Program-made: the position numbers and the translations under genes
The notes under the pieces: generated by a model
Told to the model about the DNA's origin: nothing
Databases searched by the model: none
Seen by the model: the letters and a program-made list of their open reading frames with translations, nothing else
NCBI GenBank assembly: GCA_003170115.1
Contig: PMZS01000115.1
Coordinates: forward strand, 1 to 6,978
DNA from: Spirochaetaceae bacterium
GTDB lineage: Bacteria > Spirochaetota > Spirochaetia > SZUA-6 > Fen-1364
Direction: 5' to 3'
Length of the DNA: 6,978 nt
Shown here: positions 1 through 5,577 of the stretch, piece after piece
Layout: every line of letters begins with the position of its first letter
Numbering within the stretch: position 1 is the stretch's first letter

Positions 1-835
1 CAACCTCTCCTTCTCCTCCCTGGTGGGGATCGGCTCAATCGGAATGGTGTTCTGCATCATGAGCGGGGATTTCGACATCTCCATCGGATCCATGTCCGCC
101 CTGGCCGGTGTTCTTGGGGCGTCCATGGTCACGCGGATCGGCAGCCCTGCGGCGATGCTGATCACCATAGCGGTGGCGACGATCTGCGGGTTCATCAACG
201 GCGTGTTCGTCACCAAGCTGCGCATCCCCGCCTTCATCACCACCCTTGGCATGCAGTTCGTCTATCGGGCCCTGGCGTACATCTACACCACCAACACGCC
301 TGTGTACATCAAGGACGATTTCTGGCTTTCCATCGGAAGCGGGAGCATCCTGGGAATTCCGTCACCCATTCTCCTCATGGCGCTCTGCTTTGCCGCCGCC
401 GTGTATGTGCTTCGCAAGACCTCTTTCGGGCGCTATGTCATCGCCGTCGGGACGAACCGGAACGCCGCGATGCTTTCCGGCATCAACGTGGACTTCATCA
501 AGACCGCCGTCTTCACCCTTGTGGGGTTCTTCGTGGGCATCGCAACGGTTGTGACTGCCTCCTACCTCGGCAGCGTGAACCCCGGCATGACCGGGCAGGG
601 CTACGAGTTCCAGGTGATCACCATCGTGGTCCTCGGCGGGACGGCGCTCACGGGCGGCAACGGGAACCTCCTGGGAGCCCTTTTCGCCGCGCTTTTCCTC
701 ACCTACATGCAGAGCGGCTTGGCCATGGTCCAGGTCAACTCCTACTGGCAGTATGTGGCCACCGGGTTCGTGCTGATCTTCGCAGTGGGCATCAACAGAG
801 TAAAGTCCGCCGTTCTGGGGCAGCGGGACACCTGA
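1..835 (+). CDS. ABC sugar transporter permease, RbsC-like (5' truncated)
   Basis: Inner-membrane permease of a ribose/xylose/galactoside-type (BPD_transp_2, RbsC family) ABC importer; it would form the channel for the sugar delivered by the binding protein encoded just downstream. The reading frame is open from base 2 to the TGA at 833-835, giving 277 residues. The family is usually about 310-340, so roughly 35-60 N-terminal residues lie outside the window. The GTG at 23 is internal, not a start. Numbering from base 2, family hallmarks are SGDFDISIGS (21-30, the 'G-IDLSVG' motif), IPAFITTLGM (75-84), FGRYVIAVGTNRNAA (142-156) with LSGINV following, and the cytoplasmic coupling-loop segment GQGYEFQVITIVVLGGTALTGG (198-219), which normally contacts the ATPase. 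Several hydrophobic membrane segments alternate with these. The usual 'ELDAIAAV' in the loop reads EFQVITIV. The ATPase gene is probably upstream. Family assignment is firm; the substrate is not determined. Confidence 0.95.
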   Translation, partial: NLSFSSLVGIGSIGMVFCIMSGDFDISIGSMSALAGVLGASMVTRIGSPAAMLITIAVATICGFINGVFVTKLRIPAFITTLGMQFVYRALAYIYTTNTPVYIKDDFWLSIGSGSILGIPSPILLMALCFAAAVYVLRKTSFGRYVIAVGTNRNAAMLSGINVDFIKTAVFTLVGFFVGIATVVTASYLGSVNPGMTGQGYEFQVITIVVLGGTALTGGNGNLLGALFAALFLTYMQSGLAMVQVNSYWQYVATGFVLIFAVGINRVKSAVLGQRDT

Positions 836-906
836 CCGGCCGGGCGAGTGGAAGGAGGATGAGGGACAGGACCCGTTCGTTGAATCTCGATTCCGAAAAA
901 ACTTTT

Positions 907-912
907 AGGAGG
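907..912 (+). promoter_or_regulatory. Shine-Dalgarno AGGAGG deciding the binding-protein start
   Basis: A perfect AGGAGG sits at 907-912. It leaves 7 nt before the ATG at 920 but only 1 nt before the ATG at 914. Normal SD spacing therefore selects 920, giving a protein that begins MKK, a typical signal-peptide n-region. Confidence 0.8.
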
Positions 913-919
913 TATGGTG

Positions 920-1858
920 ATGAAGAAGCTCATGCTGGTCGTGCTCGTGCTCGCGGTCGTCGCGGGCAGCGGGACGTTCGCCGCGCCGAAGACCGTGGGG
1001 TTCTCCCTGTGGACCATGGAGTACACGTTCTTCCAGGCCATTGAAAAGGGCGTGCGGGACGCCTGCAAGGACCTCGGCTACAAGTACATCATGATCGACC
1101 AGAACCAGAAGGCAGACAAGATGGTGAACGACATCAACTCCCTGGTCGGGCAGAAAGTGGACGGACTGGTGATCACGCCGGTTGACCCGGGTGCCATCGG
1201 CCCCGCGGTGACCAAGGCGCGCGCCGCCAAGATCCCGGTCGTGTGCGCGGACATCGGCAAGTCCGGACCGGTCAACGCCCTACTGATCTCCAACAACTAC
1301 AAGGGCGGACAGATGGCAATGGACTTCATTGACAAGACGCTGAAGGCCAAGGGCTCGACGTCCAAGATGGTCGGAGTCGGCACCGTGCAGCCGCAGTGGA
1401 CCTATGCCCGCGGAAGGGGCGACGGCTTCATCGCTGAGGCCAAGAAGCTTGGCTACACCGTGGCATCCGAGCTGATCGTGCAGGACGCGACCGCCCAGGG
1501 CGGTTACGACACGATGCAGCAGATGCTGTCCGCGGTGCCTGACCTCGCGGCGGTGTTCGTCTGCAGCGGCCGCGAGGCCGTTGGGGCGGCGAACGCCATC
1601 AAGGCAGCCGGCAAGGACATCGTCGTGGTCGGCTACAACGGCGACCCCGAGGAAATCCAGGCGATGCGGGACGGCATCATGGCCGCCGACATTGCGCAGC
1701 AGCCGTACAACATCGGCTACGCGGCCGTCCAGCTGTTGAAGAAGATCTGGGCCGGTGAGAAATACGAGGACGCGGTGGTCCCGGTCGACGTCGCGCTGCT
1801 CACGCCGGACACGATCGACAAGTTCCAGGCGGACTACGAAGCAAAGATGAAGAAGTAG
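920..1858 (+). CDS. Periplasmic sugar-binding protein of ABC transporter (RbsB-like)
   Basis: Type I periplasmic binding protein (Peripla_BP_4 / ribose-binding class) that captures a sugar in the periplasm for the adjacent permease. From the ATG at 920 it is 312 residues, normal for the family. Residues 1-21 form a signal peptide: MKK, a Leu/Val/Ala core, then a GTFA|A-type signal peptidase I site, with no lipobox cysteine. Landmarks are FSLWTMEYTFFQAIEKG (28-44), DGLVITPVDP (81-90), D111 in VVCADIG, R164/R166 in YARGRGDGF (162-170), and Q260 in IAQQPYNIG. D111, the Arg and Q260 match RbsB sugar contacts. By motif position, the RbsB Asn-Asp segment reads SGREAVG here (216-222) and the RbsB Asp of 'GFDG' is N240 in GYNGDPE, so a ligand other than ribose is likely. 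It lies 84 nt after the permease and is followed by a strong terminator, so it probably ends a transporter operon. Assignment is firm; ligand unknown. Confidence 0.94.
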   Translation: MKKLMLVVLVLAVVAGSGTFAAPKTVGFSLWTMEYTFFQAIEKGVRDACKDLGYKYIMIDQNQKADKMVNDINSLVGQKVDGLVITPVDPGAIGPAVTKARAAKIPVVCADIGKSGPVNALLISNNYKGGQMAMDFIDKTLKAKGSTSKMVGVGTVQPQWTYARGRGDGFIAEAKKLGYTVASELIVQDATAQGGYDTMQQMLSAVPDLAAVFVCSGREAVGAANAIKAAGKDIVVVGYNGDPEEIQAMRDGIMAADIAQQPYNIGYAAVQLLKKIWAGEKYEDAVVPVDVALLTPDTIDKFQADYEAKMKK

Positions 1859-1878
1859 GGGGGGGCCAGGGCCTTCCC

Positions 1879-1908
1879 GGGCAGGCCAACCGGCCTGCCC
1901 ATTTTTTT
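1879..1908 (+). terminator. Rho-independent terminator after the binding-protein gene
   Basis: A perfect 9-bp GC-rich stem, GGGCAGGCC (1879-1887) with GGCCTGCCC (1892-1900), closes an AACC tetraloop. An A and seven Ts follow (1901-1908). It lies 21 nt after the binding-protein stop codon and should end the transporter transcript. Only 26 nt separate it from the next start codon on the same strand. Confidence 0.93.
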
Positions 1909-1932
1909 CTCTCAATCCGTGACAGGGCAGGC
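1893..1932 (+). promoter_or_regulatory. Possible alternative pairing of terminator arm with dehydrogenase RBS region
   Basis: GGGCAGGC occurs twice: in the left arm of the terminator (1879-1886) and directly before the dehydrogenase start (1925-1932), where it covers the only SD-like bases. The terminator right arm, GCCTGCCC at 1893-1900, is perfectly complementary to both copies. In a read-through transcript it could pair with the second copy across a 24-nt loop and mask the ribosome site. The local 9-bp terminator hairpin should normally win, so a regulatory role is only a hypothesis; the repeat itself is plain in the sequence. Confidence 0.3.
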
Positions 1933-1934
1933 GA

Positions 1935-2930
1935 ATGAAAACAAGGGCAATCGTTTTTCCCCAGCCAGGGCGCGCGGTCGTCGACGAGCTTTCGATTCCC
2001 GAGATGCAGGGCGACGACGTGCTCATCGAGGTCGAGTACACGGCAGTGAGCCCGGGCACTGAGCGGTGGTGCCTGACCGGAACGCTCACCATCCCCGGCG
2101 AAGCGCCCCTTGCGTTTCCCCACGTTCCCGGCTACCAGGCAGCAGGGATCGTCCGGGATGTCGGCCGTGGCGTGAAAGACCTGAAACCCGGCAACCGCGT
2201 TTTCAGCAGGAACTGCCGCTCACCGGAAGACTTCAAGGGGTCGTGGTGGGGCGGTCACGTGGGCCTGCACGTGGCGGCAAGGGCCGCGGTGATACCTCTC
2301 CCCGACTCCGTGTCCACGCGCGAGGCTTCGGGCCTCCTGCTGGCCCAGGTGGGGTACAATGGGGCGAGCAAGCCGCCGCTGCAGACGGGCGACGCGGCGG
2401 TAGTGATAGGCGAAGGCCTGGTCGGACAGTATGCCGCCCAGGTGCTCCGGCACCGCGGGGCACGGGTGATCGTGTCCGGCCTCGTCCCCGACCGCCTGGC
2501 TGCGGCCGCCCGGCACAGCGCCGACGAGGTGTTCGACGCTTCGCGCGGCGACCTCTCCGCGTTCGTGCGGGAGCGCTTCCCGAAGGGCGTGGCGATTGCG
2601 CTGGACACCGCGAGCACCGCAGGCACCGTGCGCGCGTGCGCGGACCTGCTCGCCTATGGCGGCCATCTCGTGATGAACGGATTCTACCCGCCGTCAGAAA
2701 GCGCCGTGGACTGGCACTGGCTGCGCACGAAGGAGCTTACCCTCCACTGCCCCAACTCGCGCACCCGCGAGCGACTGGAGGCGACTCTCGCCCTGATCGC
2801 GGAGGGCGGCCTGGAGGTGGAGGAACTGGTGACCCACGAGTTCGCGCTCTCCGAGGCGCCGCGTGCCTACGAGATGCTCCTCGACCCCGCTGCCAGATCC
2901 CTGGGCATGGTGATCCGCTGGAAGGAGTAG
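1935..2930 (+). CDS. Medium-chain dehydrogenase (zinc-ADH superfamily) lacking zinc ligands
   Basis: A 331-residue member of the medium-chain dehydrogenase/reductase superfamily, presumably an NAD(P)-dependent cytosolic oxidoreductase acting on a sugar or sugar derivative. The N-terminal GroES-like domain covers about residues 1-130 and the Rossmann domain about 150-290. The nucleotide-binding motif is VVIGEGLVGQ (156-165; Gly159, Gly161, Gly164). The catalytic-zinc positions are altered: the usual Cys-Gly-x-Asp reads VSPGTER (38-44) and the usual Gly-His-Glu reads PGYQ (65-68). There is no four-cysteine structural-zinc loop, with only C94 in that region. The SxGTE signature recalls BchC-type and related zinc-free members. 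The start follows SD-like AGGG (1924-1927) at 7-nt spacing. A strong terminator immediately upstream separates it from the transporter, so it needs read-through or a promoter inside the preceding gene. Fold is firm; substrate is unknown. Confidence 0.88.
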   Translation: MKTRAIVFPQPGRAVVDELSIPEMQGDDVLIEVEYTAVSPGTERWCLTGTLTIPGEAPLAFPHVPGYQAAGIVRDVGRGVKDLKPGNRVFSRNCRSPEDFKGSWWGGHVGLHVAARAAVIPLPDSVSTREASGLLLAQVGYNGASKPPLQTGDAAVVIGEGLVGQYAAQVLRHRGARVIVSGLVPDRLAAAARHSADEVFDASRGDLSAFVRERFPKGVAIALDTASTAGTVRACADLLAYGGHLVMNGFYPPSESAVDWHWLRTKELTLHCPNSRTRERLEATLALIAEGGLEVEELVTHEFALSEAPRAYEMLLDPAARSLGMVIRWKE

Positions 2931-2956
2931 ACCAGGCTCGTTCGGCGCCGGCCCGC

Positions 2957-3940
2957 TCACCCCTTCAGGAGCAGCTCGGAAATCAGCGCCGCATTGTCGG
3001 CAAACCTGCAGGCGGCGAGATTGCCGTCTATCTCCGCGGACCGAGCGGTCAGGATGTCCGCCATTCTCTTGTACTTCCACGCCAGCGCAACGGCCAAGGC
3101 AAGCGTCCGAGCCCTGTCGTCGCGGGCGATGATGGCATCGATCGTCGCCCAGCCCGCGAAGCTGGTCTTGTTCAGGTAATAGAAGAACTCGAGATTTTCC
3201 CAGAAATTGACCGTGCCGAAGATCATGTCGGGATCCGCGTCCCGGTAGTTCTCGTTGAGATGGATCTGCCCGAGCTTGCCGTGGGAATCGAGGATGGTGA
3301 GGGACTCCGCAGGGTTCTCCTGGCACATGAACGCGTGGCCCACGTCGACGACCCCGGTCACGTTGTCCAGCGCCACGTCGTTCAGGAGCATCATCAGCTT
3401 GCCCACGGTGCTTACGTATTGTCTCTGGCGGGGATCCTTCGCCTTGTACTCCACGGCGATCTTCACCGACCGGTCGTGCTCGCCAACCTCCCGGATGGTT
3501 TCCACGAGATGCGTCCAGCCGTCGCGGTAGTCGCACTGGAACGGGTAGTCGAATCCGTCGTGGGCCGGCCATAGGAGGACGCTTTCCGCCTTGATCGCCC
3601 GGGAGAAGTCGATGGCGTCTTTGAACAGCTTCACCGTCTCCTTCCGGATGCGCTTGTCGGTGGTGGCGAAACCCCCGTGCTTCCACTTTCGGTCGCCCCA
3701 GCAGTCCACCATCAGGTTGGAGACCTTCAAGTTGAAGCCCGCCAGCTTCCGGACCAGGGCGTCCGGGTCGGACGGCATCGGGTGCGCGGGGTAGAAGACG
3801 AACAGCCCCGTCAGCCCCTCGATCCTCGACATGATCTCCAGCTGCTGGTCGAGTGTGAGCGGGTCGAAGTAGCCGCCGGGGACATACCGCTCGGCGTACG
3901 TGCCGAGGCACCAGATGTGGGAGTCCAGCTTCAGCGTCAT
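2957..3940 (-). CDS. Sugar isomerase, xylose-isomerase-like TIM barrel (L-rhamnose-isomerase-type metal pattern)
   Basis: A 327-residue protein of the xylose-isomerase-like TIM-barrel superfamily, expected to interconvert an aldose and ketose, or epimerise a ketose, in the cytosol. Candidate first-metal ligands lie at barrel-strand ends: E164 (VEYK), D199 (VVDVGH), H227 (QIHLNE) and D268 (WATID). H202 (D-x-x-H) and the D234/D236 pair seven and nine residues after H227 could bind a second metal. This Glu-Asp-His-Asp plus His/Asp/Asp layout is, as I recall it, that of the Pseudomonas stutzeri L-rhamnose isomerase type. D-tagatose/D-psicose 3-epimerases have Glu at the last position. The substrate-side loop LLWPAHDGFDYPF (122-134) also fits. 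The start is the ATG at 3940, sharing ATGA with the upstream stop, with GGAGG at 3955-3951 (10 nt spacing). The frame stays open upstream to 4447, but that part is antisense-like read-through inside the amidohydrolase gene. It is the last gene of the operon. Exact substrate is unknown; an epimerase remains possible. Confidence 0.87.
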   Translation of the reverse strand: MTLKLDSHIWCLGTYAERYVPGGYFDPLTLDQQLEIMSRIEGLTGLFVFYPAHPMPSDPDALVRKLAGFNLKVSNLMVDCWGDRKWKHGGFATTDKRIRKETVKLFKDAIDFSRAIKAESVLLWPAHDGFDYPFQCDYRDGWTHLVETIREVGEHDRSVKIAVEYKAKDPRQRQYVSTVGKLMMLLNDVALDNVTGVVDVGHAFMCQENPAESLTILDSHGKLGQIHLNENYRDADPDMIFGTVNFWENLEFFYYLNKTSFAGWATIDAIIARDDRARTLALAVALAWKYKRMADILTARSAEIDGNLAACRFADNAALISELLLKG

Positions 3941-4731
3941 GAGAGTCTCTCCTCCAGCGCGAACGCGCGGATGGCGTTGTCCCTCAGCACCTTCCTCTTC
4001 CAGGAGTCCGGGACATCCGCGAGAAGCACTCGGCTGATGTTGGCCCGGGGATCGAGCCAGGGATAGTCCGAGCCGAAGAGGATCCGGTCCTCGGGGACCG
4101 CATTCCGAAGCGTCTCCAGCAGGTGAAAGCAGAATATGTCGCCCGCGAGATCGAGGAACACACGGGGATGCGTGCCGGCCATGCGGAGGGCTTCGGCCCG
4201 CCCGCTTCCCCGGCCGCCGCAGTGCGCCATCACGAAACGCACCTCGGGGTGCCTGCGCACATGTCCTTCGTAGCGCGATGGCAGGGACAGGGCCTGCACC
4301 GGGTTGTACTCGGATGGGCTCCAGCTGTGCGCGAGGATCGTGAGGCCGTTGTCCGCGGCGAAGCTCCACGCCCTTTCGTAGGACGGGTCCTCCGCGGGGG
4401 TCCTGTGGAAGGACGGGTGCAACTTTATTCCCTGGAAACCCGGCCACCCCTTCGCCTTCTCCAGCAGCCGCAATGACTCCATCGCCTCCCGCGGGTCGAA
4501 AACACCGAGGTAGCGGATCCTCCCGCCCGACTCCTCGTGTTCGCGGCGCATGTCGGCGAGAGCCGCCTCGCCGCCCCGGGTGAGCGCGGCCCAGCTCCCC
4601 GCGAGGATGGCGCGTTCGATGGCGAGGCGGTCCATGAGGGAGCGGAGCCGTCTGCCGCCGCTCTCGGGCGCAAAGAAGGGACCGTGCTCGCCGGTGTGCA
4701 GGTGCGCGTCGACGATGAACGCGCCGCTCAC
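3937..4731 (-). CDS. Metal-dependent amidohydrolase (Amidohydro_2 family), apparently intact
   Basis: A 264-residue TIM-barrel amidohydrolase of the Amidohydro_2 type (ACMSD/lactonase group). Expected metal and catalytic residues are all visible: DAHLH (8-12, giving H10 and H12), GIKLHP (101-106, K103 and H105), H135 in ILAHSW, H170 in VMAHCGG and D222 in FGSDYP. Family members hydrolyse C-O or C-N bonds, including sugar lactones, or decarboxylate; in this sugar locus a lactonase is the likeliest role, but this is inference. The start is GTG at 4731, which shares GTGA with the stop of the upstream gene. GGAGG lies at 4741-4737 with 5-nt spacing. The 3' end overlaps the next start by 4 nt. Both junctions imply translational coupling. 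It is somewhat shorter than many family members (about 280-350), but the barrel motifs are complete and in order. Confidence 0.87.
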   Translation of the reverse strand: MSGAFIVDAHLHTGEHGPFFAPESGGRRLRSLMDRLAIERAILAGSWAALTRGGEAALADMRREHEESGGRIRYLGVFDPREAMESLRLLEKAKGWPGFQGIKLHPSFHRTPAEDPSYERAWSFAADNGLTILAHSWSPSEYNPVQALSLPSRYEGHVRRHPEVRFVMAHCGGRGSGRAEALRMAGTHPRVFLDLAGDIFCFHLLETLRNAVPEDRILFGSDYPWLDPRANISRVLLADVPDSWKRKVLRDNAIRAFALEERLS

Positions 4732-5576
4732 CGTGCCCTCCCCTCGATGAGCCGGCGCAGGTTGCCGCCGGCCACGAGGCGCTTCTCCTCTTCCTCCATG
4801 TCGGCGTCGGCGATCATTCCCATCGCCGCGAGCGGATCATTGGCGGGCAGGAAAGAGCCGAACAGGAGCCGTTCGGCGCCGAAGGCGTGCACGGCGAACG
4901 CGACGGAATCGATGCCCGTGAGGTTGGAGGTCTCCAGCAGCACGTTGGGGCAGTCTTTCATGAGGGCAAAAAGCGGCCGCAGGTGGTAGAACACTTTTCG
5001 AACCTGGGTTTCCACCACGATGGTAAGGCCGGGGAACGTGACCGCCAGCGCGCGCAGGCTGTCCCACCCGGTCTCCTCGTGCCAGATCAGGAGCGGAAGC
5101 CGCTGGCTGATGAGCCACTCGCACAGCCCGCCCACGACCCAGTCGGACAACGGGAAGTTGTGGGTTCTGGGGAACAGGCGTACGCCGCACACCGACCCCG
5201 GCGTCTCCGATCTGCCGGGCAGGGGGCCATCCTCTGCGGGAAACAGCGGGAGACCGGTCCAGATCGCATGGAAGCGGGGACCGGCATCGCGAGCTTCCGC
5301 GAGGAGGGCCCGATTCCCTTCCTGGGCGGAGACCGAGTGCCCCGACCAGTGGGAGTAGCAGCACTCCGTAATCCCCAGCGCGGCCAAGGCGCTCACGAGC
5401 ACGTCCCGGGAGCTTTCCTGGGCAAGTGGAAAGCCGACGGGCTTGCCCAGCCAGACCTCGGCGTCGAAGAAAGCAAGCCGATGCATGGCCTGGCGGCGCG
5501 TGTCCGCCAGGTGCGCGATTTCCCGTTCGACATCAATGGGAGGGAGAGATTTATCAGGGACCGATGATTCCCTCAC
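4728..5576 (-). CDS. Amidohydrolase-fold protein with degenerate metal site
   Basis: A 282-residue protein whose motif order parallels the intact amidohydrolase next to it, but with most metal-site residues replaced. DxHxH reads DAEVW (38-42), GIKLHP reads GVRLFP (131-136), the strand carrying Ala-His-Cys reads IVVETQ (186-191), and FGSDYP reads FGSFLP (239-244). Only H166 (LLIWHEE) keeps an expected histidine. The frame is clean and the C-terminal FGS...GNLRRLIEG helix pattern is kept, so this is not a decaying pseudogene. It may be a non-hydrolytic or metal-free relative, or a partner subunit of the intact enzyme. The GTG start at 5576 lies 1 nt after the upstream stop, with GGAG at 5584-5581. 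This adds about 30 charged residues before the barrel; Met31 (5486) is an alternative start but lacks an SD. The function is not recognised beyond the fold. Confidence 0.75.
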   Translation of the reverse strand: MRESSVPDKSLPPIDVEREIAHLADTRRQAMHRLAFFDAEVWLGKPVGFPLAQESSRDVLVSALAALGITECCYSHWSGHSVSAQEGNRALLAEARDAGPRFHAIWTGLPLFPAEDGPLPGRSETPGSVCGVRLFPRTHNFPLSDWVVGGLCEWLISQRLPLLIWHEETGWDSLRALAVTFPGLTIVVETQVRKVFYHLRPLFALMKDCPNVLLETSNLTGIDSVAFAVHAFGAERLLFGSFLPANDPLAAMGMIADADMEEEEKRLVAGGNLRRLIEGRAR

Positions 5577-5577
5577 C

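Noticed and set aside
880..908. Possible promoter TTGAAT (880-885) with TTTTAG (903-908) ahead of the binding-protein gene
   Set aside because: The -10 match is poor and would overlap the Shine-Dalgarno, leaving no room for a leader carrying the ribosome site.
859..1044. Small frame with an adjacent GGAGG (853-857) before ATG 859
   Set aside because: The SD-to-ATG spacing is almost nil, the frame overlaps the binding-protein gene out of phase, and the peptide is Arg-rich without recognisable features.
2066..3574. 502-residue open frame on the plus strand
   Set aside because: It overlaps the dehydrogenase and runs antisense to the isomerase. Its composition is Arg/Gly/Pro-heavy, with no family motifs, as expected of a GC-rich shadow frame.
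2694..3911. 405-residue open frame on the minus strand
   Set aside because: Out-of-frame shadow of the isomerase, running on into the antisense of the dehydrogenase; low-complexity Arg/Gly/Pro composition.
3941..4447. Upstream extension of the TIM-barrel isomerase frame (to about 496 residues)
   Set aside because: The extension overlaps the motif-complete amidohydrolase in another frame and is Pro/Arg/Gly-rich without domain sense. The ATG at 3940 has an SD and an ATGA overlap, and the recognisable barrel begins right there.
5489..5511. 8-bp inverted repeat CCTGGCGG / CCGCCAGG with a 7-nt gap
   Set aside because: It lies inside a coding region, has no T-run, and is of a size expected by chance in GC-rich DNA. 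It sits near the alternative Met31 codon but nothing ties it to regulation.
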